Positions 17,664 to 27,351 of a DNA stretch of 64,000 nucleotides are shown one piece after another. The notes beneath the pieces are model-generated. The model saw only the letters and a program-made list of their open reading frames with translations, was not told where the DNA came from and did no database searches. This DNA comes from Pseudanabaena sp. FACHB-2040. GTDB lineage: Bacteria > Cyanobacteriota > Cyanobacteriia > Phormidesmidales > Phormidesmidaceae. A program made the position numbers and the translations under genes. The DNA lies in the NCBI RefSeq assembly GCF_014696715.1, contig NZ_JACJQO010000002.1, positions 62,001 to 126,000 of the forward strand. The letters are read 5' to 3'. The first letter of the stretch is position 1; each line of letters starts with the position of its first letter.

Positions 17664-18586
17664 CGCCCCCGCTGGGGCCGCTCCCCGACTACCAATGTCG
17701 CCTCAATTAGCTGCCCGCCGCGCACAATCTGCGCTTGGAGCGATTGCCCCACCGTATCAGCATCTAGCGCTGCCTGCACATCCTGCAGGTTGGCAACCGG
17801 CTGATCCCCCAGCGACAGCAAAATATCGCCAATGAAAATCCCCGCCTGATCGGCCGGGCTATCCGGTTCTAGGCTGACCACCAGCACGCCCACCTCATCC
17901 GTCAGGTTCAGCGATTCTTGCAGCCCCGGCGGCAGCACCACCGGCTGCAGACCAATGCCCAAGTAGCCGCGAGGAATCTGTCCGCTCTGCAGCAGCGTGC
18001 CCACCACCCGATCTAGAGTCTCAGCGGGAATGGTAATCGGCCAGTTGCGCGGCCCGCTCAGGTTGATGCCGATAATGTGGCCCTGGGTATCGACCAACGC
18101 CCCGCCTAGCAAAGAGGGATAGAGCGTGACATCGGGCCGAATAAAGCGATCAATCGCGCGACCCTGCATCGTTCGCCACGCCCCGCCCAGATTACTGAGA
18201 ATGCCTAGGCTAGCGCTAAGGCCTGTTTCGAGGGAGCGACCGGCTGCGATCGCAAGTTGCCCTACCCGCAGCTGAGTCGGATCACTGCGCTGCGGCACCG
18301 GCAAATCTACCCCCTCCACCCGCAGCACCACCAAATCAAGCGCCGGATCGCGGCCTACCAGCTCAGCGCTCACCGCTTCTCCACTTGGCAAAACTACCGT
18401 CAGAGCCGACTCCCGCTTCAGCACATAGTCAGCCGTCACAATCACCCCCGGCTGCCAGTAAACGCCGCTGCAGGCAAAGCGTCGCCGCCCCTGGACTGCC
18501 ACAATACTGTTGCTGACTTGGTCAAGGGCATCGGCTAGCCCTTCAGAAAACCCCTGCAGGGGATTCGCATTCTCTGCAAAAGACAT
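17657..18586 (-). CDS. HtrA-like pseudoprotease with PDZ domain
   Basis: Has the trypsin-like plus PDZ layout of DegP/HtrA (S1C) proteins but appears catalytically dead. The usual TAAHV reads TADYV (His to Tyr54), the Asp is kept in ALDLVVLRV (Asp84), and the usual GNSGGPL reads SLLGGAL (Ser to Leu160). The PDZ domain starts near residue 207 (YLGIGLQPV) and includes DSPADQAGIFIGDILLSL. There is no signal peptide, so it is probably cytoplasmic. It is the first gene of an overlapping pair with a LuxR-type regulator; a peptide-sensing or scaffolding role is inference. Confidence 0.85.
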   Translation of the reverse strand: MSFAENANPLQGFSEGLADALDQVSNSIVAVQGRRRFACSGVYWQPGVIVTADYVLKRESALTVVLPSGEAVSAELVGRDPALDLVVLRVEGVDLPVPQRSDPTQLRVGQLAIAAGRSLETGLSASLGILSNLGGAWRTMQGRAIDRFIRPDVTLYPSLLGGALVDTQGHIIGINLSGPRNWPITIPAETLDRVVGTLLQSGQIPRGYLGIGLQPVVLPPGLQESLNLTDEVGVLVVSLEPDSPADQAGIFIGDILLSLGDQPVANLQDVQAALDADTVGQSLQAQIVRGGQLIEATLVVGERPQRGRC

Positions 18587-20553
<1,967 letters not shown>

Positions 20554-20985
20554 AGAGTGCTCGCTGTCTGAAGGACACACGACTCCGCTCAGCCAGCGGA
20601 GGTTTGTAGGATGGGCGAAGCAAAGCGTGCCCATCACAGCACTTCCCTTTAGCGATGGGCACGGGCTATCGCCCTTTGCCCATCCTACGGATGTGTCTGT
20701 TTCAAAGTTAACGACGGTAGTGCCCTTGCGTAAAAATCAGAGAAAAAAGCAAAATTTTGAAAGTCCATCTGGCAAGACTTCTAAAAATGACTGTTTCTCT
20801 TTAGCCTTTAAGAAATAGGACTACCTAAATTACTACTCTTATGTGGAACCAGTTCATCTTTTAACTGTCCTTAATTGAAAGTGCATCTCGTCAAGAAGTT
20901 ATTACCAATCCGGTTCAACTAGATAGTACTGCTTCATCTCATGATCAGACTGCATTTCTAAGTTCATAGAAGGAGAACTTGCTCA
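20554..20985. other. Intergenic region with palindromic repeat
   Basis: Contains repeat copy B (20606-20688), then about 300 bp of AT-rich DNA including the RBS GAAGGAGAA of the gene at 20986. No further feature is supported. Confidence 0.5.
20606..20688. repeat. Palindromic dispersed repeat, copy B
   Basis: Terminal arms GTAGGATGGGC (20606-20616) and GCCCATCCTAC (20678-20688), with an inner GCGATGGGCACGGGCTATCGC-like stem. This is the full-length form (about 83 bp) of the family. Confidence 0.85.
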
Positions 20986-21789
20986 ATGCTCGTCAAATCA
21001 AAGCTTTTATGTCTGATTGGAGCTTGTGTCCTCACCTCAGTCGGAGTTATCTCTGTTCAAAGCACAACTAAGCCATCACAAGCAGTATCTACTCCAGTCC
21101 AAGCCGAAACACCAGCTACGCAAGTCAACAACCTGTCTCAGAGCATTGGAGAGATTGAAGTCGAGCATGCGATCGCTCTGAGTCGCTTTCCGGCAGATAC
21201 TCAGGTCATCGAAGACCTCAACCGACGCCGGACAGCACTGGTTTCACAGCTACAGCAGATTGAACCGCAGCGTTATCAGGCGTTAGTAAGGTCAGCCTCA
21301 CAAAGTGCCCTGTCCAGCAAGTTTGGAGCTATTGACGTTGAGCGGACGATCGCGCTTTCTCGTGGTCAAGCAGATACTCCGGCTATTCAAGATCTCGATC
21401 GACAATCTATATTACTCACAGCGCGGCTAAAAGAGCTTCAGCCGCAGCGTTATCAGGCGTTAGTAAGGTCAGCCTCACAAAGTGCCCTGTCCAGCAAGTT
21501 TGGAGCCATTGACGTTGAGCGGACGATCGCACTTTCTCGTGGTCAAGCAGATACTCCGATTATTCAAGATCTCAATCGGCAATCTATATTACTCACAGCA
21601 CGGCTAAAAGACCTTCAGCCGCAACGCTACCTAACATTGGCAACGTCAGCAACACGAAGCGCACTTCAACTCAAAATTACTGAATTGGAAGCCGAGTATC
21701 AACGCCAAGCTGATGCTTCCAGCCGACAAACTTTGAGAGTGACCATCAACAGCCTGAGACAGCGACTTACGCAATTGGATGCGTCTTAG
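20986..21789 (+). CDS. Secreted helical repeat protein with 59-residue repeats
   Basis: A 267-aa protein with a signal peptide (MLVKSKLLCLIGACVLTSVG, then a polar region ending near residue 40). The mature part has three repeats of about 59 residues, each with an ALSR-x-x-ADT core and a helical (L/I)LTARLK(E/D)LQPQRY segment. The second and third repeats are almost identical at DNA level (177-bp period, 21266-21619), showing recent tandem duplication. The first is more diverged. Heptad-like spacing suggests helical hairpins or coiled coil. No family is recognised; it is probably periplasmic or extracellular. Confidence 0.72.
   Translation: MLVKSKLLCLIGACVLTSVGVISVQSTTKPSQAVSTPVQAETPATQVNNLSQSIGEIEVEHAIALSRFPADTQVIEDLNRRRTALVSQLQQIEPQRYQALVRSASQSALSSKFGAIDVERTIALSRGQADTPAIQDLDRQSILLTARLKELQPQRYQALVRSASQSALSSKFGAIDVERTIALSRGQADTPIIQDLNRQSILLTARLKDLQPQRYLTLATSATRSALQLKITELEAEYQRQADASSRQTLRVTINSLRQRLTQLDAS
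21266..21619. repeat. 177-bp in-frame tandem duplication
   Basis: Two adjacent 177-bp units, 21266-21442 and 21443-21619, differ at only a handful of positions. The unit length is 59 codons, so the frame is preserved. Confidence 0.9.
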
Positions 21790-21846
21790 AGATTACTGAA
21801 AAAACAAGCTGGTGTCTTTGAACGGTGTATTCCAGGATGCCAGCTC

Positions 21847-21910
21847 GTAGGATGGGCAAAGCAAAGCGTGCCCATCTCAGCATTGCCCTTTAGCGATGGG
21901 CACGGGTATC
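21847..21910. repeat. Palindromic dispersed repeat, copy C, truncated
   Basis: Begins GTAGGATGGGCAAAGCAAAG like the full-length copies but stops after GATGGGCACGGGTATC. The right arm is missing, and the end abuts the stop codon of the convergent APH-like gene at 21911. Confidence 0.75.
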
Positions 21911-22843
21911 TTATTCGTTTCCTTTTTGCCGCTGCCGGAACCAGTTCAGGCGGTACTCAATGCGCTCCTGGTGCTGGGGGCTAGGCTGCTGCTGGTGCTG
22001 AATGGCTGACCACACCAGCGCCACAAAGGTGCGGATCTCAATGCACAGCGCGAGAACTTGGGGGTCGTAAGTGCCATAGCCCCAAAGAGCGGCTTCGGCT
22101 TTGTCTTGGTCAACCCCGAAGACATAAGGGTTTGCCACCAGGGAGGCCAAGTCCCACTCGATAGGGCCGATAAAGGCGTCTTCCCAGTCAGCCCACAGCA
22201 CACCGATGGAAGTGTGGAGCACGTTGCCAGAGTGGGAGTCGCCGTGGAGGGGCTGCATGGGCAGACCGTGCAGTCGCTCCTCATAGGGAGCACTGACCTG
22301 CGCTAACAGTGCGGCATCAGCGGGGGCAAATGTACCTTGGGTGGTGAGCTGGCTCAAGAGCCGCTTGGCTTCGGTGATCAGGGCCAACACGGGCAGCTCT
22401 TGGGTAAAGCTGTTAAGTGCCCAGTGGCAAACCCGCAGCGCTCGCCCCGCCAACACCGGATCAAAAGGCTCTGGCAGAATTTGCACATAGTCCCAAAAGC
22501 TTAGGGTGAAACCGTTGTGCTGGTGGGGGCCGGGGTCGATCTGGCGGCTGGGTGGAATAATGGGAGCGCTGGCGGCGACCAAGTGCTTTGCCACTGCCAG
22601 CTCACGGATAAACCAAGCATCGCCAGCGCGGATGGTGCTGGGAACAGCGGCGATGCGGGCAACGACTCCAGTAGGTTGCAAATGCACTATGACATTGCTG
22701 GTGCTTTGCAGCGCTACAGGATGCTCAAAGACAAGACCATAGCTACGGGCAACTTCGCTGGCGGCCTGCACTGCTAGCTGAAAACGGTCATCGTCAGGGG
22801 GCTGTGGGGATTGCATTTGCTGAGGTGGTTGGGCTGGCGGCAT
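21911..22843 (-). CDS. Aminoglycoside phosphotransferase-family kinase-like protein
   Basis: A small-molecule kinase of the APH/choline-kinase fold. The catalytic loop is LHGDSHSGNVL and the metal-binding DFG-equivalent is ADWEDAFIGPIEWDLASL. The Gly-rich and Lys region near residue 50-85 is poorly conserved. At 310 aa it is of usual length. The first 20 residues are Pro/Gln-rich, and Met10 is an alternative start. The family phosphorylates many substrates, so antibiotic resistance should not be assumed. No partner genes. The stop codon touches a truncated repeat. Confidence 0.82.
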   Translation of the reverse strand: MPPAQPPQQMQSPQPPDDDRFQLAVQAASEVARSYGLVFEHPVALQSTSNVIVHLQPTGVVARIAAVPSTIRAGDAWFIRELAVAKHLVAASAPIIPPSRQIDPGPHQHNGFTLSFWDYVQILPEPFDPVLAGRALRVCHWALNSFTQELPVLALITEAKRLLSQLTTQGTFAPADAALLAQVSAPYEERLHGLPMQPLHGDSHSGNVLHTSIGVLWADWEDAFIGPIEWDLASLVANPYVFGVDQDKAEAALWGYGTYDPQVLALCIEIRTFVALVWSAIQHQQQPSPQHQERIEYRLNWFRQRQKGNE

Positions 22844-22892
22844 TGAATTAGGTGCGCTGCTGGGTGACGCTTCCTGTAATTATGGGTGAGTT

Positions 22893-23270
22893 GCTTTTGC
22901 TTGAGTCGTTGTCGCAAATGAATAAGCGTTAGTCGCTTCTGCTTAAGCATTTACAGCTTTTGCTTATATGTTTAAGGCTTTTATATAAGCATTAAGGGCT
23001 CTTGCTTAAACACTTGGGGCTTTTGCTTATATGTTTAGAGCTTTTGTATAAGCGTTAGTCGCTTTTGCTTAAGCATTAGCAGCTTTTGCTTATATGTTTA
23101 GGGCTTTTGTATAAGCATTTGCAGCTCTTGCTTAAGCATTTACAGCTTTTGCTTATATGTTTAGGGCTTTTATATAAGCATTAAGGGCTCTTGCTTAAAC
23201 ATTAAGGGCTTTTGCTTAAACACTTAGGGCTTTTGCTTAAGCGTTTGCAGCTTTTGCTTATGCATGATCT
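22893..23270. repeat. 21-bp satellite array with 63-bp higher-order period
   Basis: Eighteen tandem units of exactly 21 bp with no indels, most starting GCTTTTGCTT or GCTTTTRTAT. Three subtypes alternate: A (GCTTTTGCTTAAGCATTTAC), B (GCTTTTGCTTATATGTTTAG) and C (GCTTTTATATAAGCATTAAG), usually in order A-B-C, giving a 63-bp higher-order repeat. All six frames are broken by stops, so it is not coding. Flanking units decay at the left end and the last unit is partial. Confidence 0.92.
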
Positions 23271-23396
23271 GTTTTTACGTCAGCATTTGCCAGGATGGTT
23301 GGCAGCGAAACGCTTGTGTTTGTCACTGCGACCAGTGCTATTCAGCGTAGTGGTATGTCTACGCTTAGGGAGCGGGTTTAGGCTTTTGTAGCTTTT

Positions 23397-23482
23397 GTAG
23401 GATAGGCAAAGGGCGATAGCCCATGCGCATCTTTTAGCGACCTAGGCTGTGATAGGCACGCTTTGCTTTGCTTATCCTACGG
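23397..23482. repeat. Palindromic dispersed repeat, copy D
   Basis: Left end GTAGGATAGGCAAAGGGCGA, right end GCACGCTTTGCTTTGCTTAT then CCTAC. It is in the opposite orientation to copies B and E in its inner part and has several mismatches. Confidence 0.75.
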
Positions 23483-24281
23483 GATCTACTGGCAGACCCT
23501 ACTCAATCAGCAGGTGCTTTATGTGTACGACCATTCACTGGTAATCTTTGCCGCTGAGTCTGGGGTCGCTCCAGTGATCCGCGTCTGTGTACTGGAGGGT
23601 GTGCAGGTACTTGGCATGCGATCGAGGGCTTCTAGGCTGCCATACAGTACGTTGGCGACTTTCTGGCGGTTGGGTTTTGCTTTAAGTGATTAGGCAGGCG
23701 GTATCGGTGGCTCACCCATTCTGGCCCTCTACTTCACTCTAGCTGCTTACCTGCTGCTATGCCGTCGCCAAAGTAGTCCCCAACCTCTCCCCTAGGAAAA
23801 TACTCCTTATCACAAGTCAAGAGCGCTGCTGATTTTAGTGATGTGGGTATTAAGAGAGCTTGAAACTTAGAAGCTACGTTGTTTCCTTGGTGATTGCCTC
23901 CATATCTACTCAGCCAATGGCACAAGCTTTATGCAAATTAATTTTGGCAGAACCGCAATTGTAAAACTATGTAAAGAGATGCATATTTAGCGCTTTTCTG
24001 TTGTGAGTAGCAGGTAGGAACTTCAGTAGGTCTGAAGCAATTTTGAGGTTACTGCAGATGCTTGAGGATACTTACGCTTTAGCTTAAGGGGTAATCACCG
24101 CAGTGGCAGAACGGGCCGAAACCGCAGGCTACAAAGTCTAGCGTTTCAATTTCCAAATTGGATGCTTCATTCGCTCTCCCATCTATTCCATCTAGCAGAA
24201 CAACGGTTATTTAAGGCCATCTACTTAGTTGTTCGATCACTGAACTGTTTGTTAAAGCATAATGGAAACCTGTCTATTGAT

Positions 24282-24665
24282 ATGAAAAGTCAATCTAGGA
24301 TTAAATTAACGTTCAACTTCAACGATCCGAACCTAACCCCAGATGAGCGGGATGAGCAAGCTCTACGGCTCATTGCAGAACTCAAAGACGTGGATGAAGT
24401 AGAAACAGTCAATCGCGTGCTTGACCCTAACCCACCTGAAGGCAATAAGGCATTAGGCGGAATTTTAGTAGGGCTGCTAACGGCAGAGGCAAATGCCGAA
24501 AATGCAAAGCGGTTATTTGGTTTCTTAGGCGATCGTCTGGGAGGAAAATCGATCGAACTGGAGGTAGAAGCAAATGGCAAAAAGCTCAAAGTCAAAGTGC
24601 AGAGCCGCGAGGAGCTAGAGGTCGCTATCAAATCAGCTCAGGACTTCGTAGCTGAGTCTGCATGA
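24282..24665 (+). CDS. EACC1-like small protein beside caspase gene
   Basis: A 127-aa protein resembling effector-associated constant component EACC1. A beta-alpha unit (KSQSRIKLTFNFND, then DEQALRLIAELKDVDEVETV) is followed by a Gly-rich helix (LGGILVGLLTAEANAENAKRLFGFL) and paired strands IELEVEANGKKLKVKV. The ATG at 24282 is chosen because the 40 residues before it are not protein-like. The caspase-like gene begins 31 bp after its stop. EACC1 proteins are known next to caspase, trypsin and other effectors in predicted prokaryotic conflict systems. Confidence 0.75.
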   Translation: MKSQSRIKLTFNFNDPNLTPDERDEQALRLIAELKDVDEVETVNRVLDPNPPEGNKALGGILVGLLTAEANAENAKRLFGFLGDRLGGKSIELEVEANGKKLKVKVQSREELEVAIKSAQDFVAESA

Positions 24666-24696
24666 TTTCTGACTACACCCAGAATAGGAGATTACA

Positions 24697-26151
24697 GTGG
24701 CTAAGGTTGCCTTATTAATTGGGGTGGGTGAGTATGGGGCGGGCTTGAATGCGCTTCCTGGCGCAATCAAGGATGTTGAAGCGATGCAGCGAGTATTGCA
24801 GCATTCGGAGATGGGCCAATTCGATCAGGTCAAAACGTTAGCTAATCCTGATCCTCTTGTAATGCAGGGAGAAATTGAAAATCTATGTGCAGATCGCTCT
24901 AAGGATGACCTAATCCTTCTATTTTTCTCAGGTCATGGTGTCAAGGATGATAGTAACAGGCTATATCTAGCAACTACCATCACTCGGAAAACAGCCCAAG
25001 GTGAACTGGTTAAATCGACTGCTGTTCCTGCTCACTTTGTAAATGATGTAATGCTAAATAGCCGTTCCAAGCGCCAGGTCGTGCTGCTGGATTGTTGTTT
25101 TAGTGGAGCATTTGCCGAAGATATGAGGGCAAAAGATGATGGTTCAATCGATGTTCAAACCCAGTTAGGGGGCGAAGGGCGTGCAGTTCTGACTTCTTCA
25201 AGTTCTACCCAATATTCTTTTGAACAGCAGGGGTCAGATCTTTCAATCTACACACGCTTTCTTGTAGAAGGATTGGAAACTGGTGCAGCTGACTTAAACG
25301 GTGATGGAATAATTTCCATTGATGAGCTACATGAATACGCGAGTCGAAAGGTTCAAGAATCTGCACCAGCAATGAAGCCCAAAATCTATGCTGTGGAGGA
25401 AGGGTTCAAGATTCGTCTAGCTAAAGCGCCTGTCGGTGATCCAAAGCTGAGATATCGCCAAGAAGTAGAAAGTTTTGCCAGTCGAGGCGAAATCTCTGAT
25501 ATTGCACGCTATACACTGAATACTCGACAGAACCAGTTGGGTCTTTCAACCGCAGAAGCACAAGAAATTGAGGCTCAGGTATTAAAGCCTTACCAAGAGT
25601 ACAAGCAGAAATTGCAGCAGTATGAGGAAGCGTTGGTAAAGGAATTGGAACGCGAGAATCCTTTACCTGATTACAAGCGTCAAGAGCTAAAGCGGTTTCA
25701 GGAGGTTTTGGGTTTAGAGAGTATGGATATAGAATCAATTAGAGCAAAATTGCGCTTACCCAACGAAGAAGTTCAATCTAGAATCTTTCATTCGAGAGCA
25801 GTTCGACGAAGTGTGCTACTCGGAAGTACAGCTTTATCAGTTTTGATAGGGGTGACTATGATGCTACCTAGACTATTAGAATTACCTACCTCGCAACAGA
25901 CACCTCAAATACCTTCTGAGATAACTGCCTCATCTGTATTTAAAGTGAGCGGTGAAACTTGCCCGCCTGGCTCTACTCTTGTTACATACGAAGAGGCTAT
26001 AGGTTACAAAAACTCATTGATTCAGAAATTGGGTGAATGGGATATTGCTCGACTTGCAGGTGGTGGCTCTATGACTGGTTCAGGGTATTCCTATGAAATT
26101 CGCAGGAATAATGATAGCCCGTTGGGTCATGCCCTGTGCAAGGAATTGTGA
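24697..26151 (+). CDS. Caspase-like (C14) peptidase with TM anchor
   Basis: Predicted metacaspase-type cysteine protease. The p20-like domain occupies about residues 1-240: ALLIGVGEY, catalytic His80 in FFSGHG and catalytic Cys134 in LLDCCFSGAF. An acidic EF-like DLNGDGIISIDEL follows near 205. Residues 250-355 form a helical domain typical of cyanobacterial regulators, then a single membrane span (about 372-390) and a short outer domain with two cysteines. The GTG start is fixed by AGGAG nine bases upstream. It forms an operon with the EACC1-like gene, suggesting an abortive-infection or stress-death module. Confidence 0.88.
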   Translation: MAKVALLIGVGEYGAGLNALPGAIKDVEAMQRVLQHSEMGQFDQVKTLANPDPLVMQGEIENLCADRSKDDLILLFFSGHGVKDDSNRLYLATTITRKTAQGELVKSTAVPAHFVNDVMLNSRSKRQVVLLDCCFSGAFAEDMRAKDDGSIDVQTQLGGEGRAVLTSSSSTQYSFEQQGSDLSIYTRFLVEGLETGAADLNGDGIISIDELHEYASRKVQESAPAMKPKIYAVEEGFKIRLAKAPVGDPKLRYRQEVESFASRGEISDIARYTLNTRQNQLGLSTAEAQEIEAQVLKPYQEYKQKLQQYEEALVKELERENPLPDYKRQELKRFQEVLGLESMDIESIRAKLRLPNEEVQSRIFHSRAVRRSVLLGSTALSVLIGVTMMLPRLLELPTSQQTPQIPSEITASSVFKVSGETCPPGSTLVTYEEAIGYKNSLIQKLGEWDIARLAGGGSMTGSGYSYEIRRNNDSPLGHALCKEL

Positions 26152-26165
26152 AGTTCAGCAGTTTT

Positions 26166-26248
26166 GTAGGATGGGCAAAGCAAAGCGTGCCCATCACAGC
26201 ATTTCCCTTGAGCGATAGGCACAGCTATCGCCCTTTGCCCATCCTGCG
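26166..26248. repeat. Palindromic dispersed repeat, copy E
   Basis: GTAGGATGGGCAAAGCAAAG at the left end and GCCCATCCTGC at the right; about 83 bp, very similar to copy B. It sits 15 bp after the caspase stop codon and immediately before the remains of an acetyltransferase gene. Confidence 0.85.
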
Positions 26249-26255
26249 GGTGTGT

Positions 26256-26460
26256 CTGCTTCTAACAGTTGATCCAGACTTTCAAGGTCGCGGCATTGGC
26301 AGCGCACTCACAGAATTTACTCTGAGCTGAATAAGAGGCTGGGATGTCTATTGCTATGGTCGAGACGGGAGGCGATCCTGGCCATGCTGCAGTGCGATAC
26401 ATCTATGAGAAAGCGGGCTTTGATCTATGGCCAATTGCCCGATACTTCAAGAAACTCTGA
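26256..26460 (+). pseudogene. GNAT acetyltransferase remnant
   Basis: Two pieces in different frames encode the C-terminal half of a GNAT protein. The first reads LTVDPDFQGRGIGSALTEF, with the acetyl-CoA-binding QGRGIG pyrophosphate loop, and stops at about 26330. The second, from 26344 in another frame, reads ETGGDPGHAAVRYIYEKAGF, then a short tail and TGA. The N-terminal half is missing and repeat copy E takes its place. A frameshift plus a truncation make this non-functional. Confidence 0.8.
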
Positions 26461-26499
26461 AATAGAAATATTAGCCTTAGAGTTTATCTTTCGCTATGG

Positions 26500-26997
26500 T
26501 CAGAGAAGTGGGTAGCGGTGGAGAACACCCTCAGCAAGATCCTGAAGATAACTAAGGTTATGCTGAATCTCAAAGGCGTTGTTATCACCTTTGAGGTTAT
26601 TGCACTTCCAGCACATAATTTGGAGGTTGCTACAGTCAAACATGCGCTCCGGGCAGCGAGCCTTGTTTAGCTTGTGGTCGAGAGTGACGTAGTGAGGATG
26701 AAAGTAAGTCTTGCCAGCTTTATTGATAGTTTTTTTGTCATTCCCGTCCAAGTATTGATAGCCGCGAGCAATTGCTTCCTGCTTGTCATTGGTACTATGA
26801 GCGGACTTTCCATGAACCATTTTCTGGCCGCAAAAAGGGCACGGCTTTTGATGGTATTTGGCGCGATACTGATTCGGGCTAATCTTGCCGAAGTTGGGAT
26901 GATCGATGACTGGACAGTTTTGGGCTGCTTGCCACAATTCGTTAATGTCAGCACTTGAATATAGAGTGGCTAGTTCCTGCGGATTGAAGTCAGTCAT
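26500..26997 (-). CDS. HNH endonuclease-like protein
   Basis: Predicted metal-dependent nuclease, third gene of a coupled three-gene operon. Zinc ligands come in two knuckles, CPFC (about Cys53/Cys56) and CWKC (about Cys129/Cys132). Between them is the HNH core: TLDHKL (His108), CSNLQIMC with the central Asn, and CNNLKGD at the end. At 165 aa it is a small HNH unit with no recognisable DNA-specificity domain; the first 45 residues are helical. Its ATG directly follows the TAA of the preceding gene. Together with its two unknown partners it is a candidate defence or mobile-element function. Confidence 0.82.
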   Translation of the reverse strand: MTDFNPQELATLYSSADINELWQAAQNCPVIDHPNFGKISPNQYRAKYHQKPCPFCGQKMVHGKSAHSTNDKQEAIARGYQYLDGNDKKTINKAGKTYFHPHYVTLDHKLNKARCPERMFDCSNLQIMCWKCNNLKGDNNAFEIQHNLSYLQDLAEGVLHRYPLL

Positions 26998-27342
26998 TTA
27001 TAGCAGCTGGTATTTGTCTAACACTTCGTCAGCACGCTTTTGAATCTGGTTGCGCTTGCGCTTCAAGTTTGACTTTGCTTGCTTGGCCAAATCTTGAACT
27101 TGCTCAGCTCCCAGAATAGATTGATCAATTGCGCCAGGGAGGTCTCCCTTCTTCAGCTTGGCGTCAAACAAACTTGGAGGCTTGAGCTGCTGCAAAATTT
27201 TCCAAGACTGCTGGACTTTCTGCCAGCTAACGTTGCGGTATCCTTGCTGACGCACGGATTGCTGCTGAGCTTTCGTTAATATCTGAAAAGTGTCAGAATT
27301 ACGCTTCTGCCACTCGCGATAACTCATGCCATCAATATTCAT
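26998..27342 (-). CDS. Unknown protein, middle gene of HNH operon
   Basis: A 114-aa basic, all-helical protein without a recognised family. The N-terminal 50 residues contain several aromatic residues (SYREWQKRN, YRNVSWQKVQQSW), and the C-terminal 35 are Lys/Arg-rich (AKSNLKRKRNQIQKRADEVL), a likely nucleic-acid-contacting helix. Met6 is an alternative start. It begins 9 bp after the 186-aa gene and its stop codon TAA is followed at once by the ATG of the HNH gene, so the three are certainly co-translated. Confidence 0.7.
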   Translation of the reverse strand: MNIDGMSYREWQKRNSDTFQILTKAQQQSVRQQGYRNVSWQKVQQSWKILQQLKPPSLFDAKLKKGDLPGAIDQSILGAEQVQDLAKQAKSNLKRKRNQIQKRADEVLDKYQLL

Positions 27343-27351
27343 GGTTATCCT

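Larger units (their letters stand above)
22844..24281. other. 1.4-kb gene-poor, repeat-rich region
   Basis: Contains the 21-bp satellite array (22893-23270) and repeat copy D (23397-23482). The remainder, 23483-24281, has only short frames without family likeness or codon regularity. A fragment near 24091-24140 reads VITAVAERAETAGYKV before a stop and may be a gene tail, but it is too short to assign. Confidence 0.5.

Noticed and set aside
22893-23270. CRISPR array
   Set aside because: Units are contiguous 21-bp repeats with no unique spacers, and no cas genes are near.
23463-23693. 76-aa frame after repeat copy D
   Set aside because: Begins inside the repeat, has no RBS and no recognisable motif.
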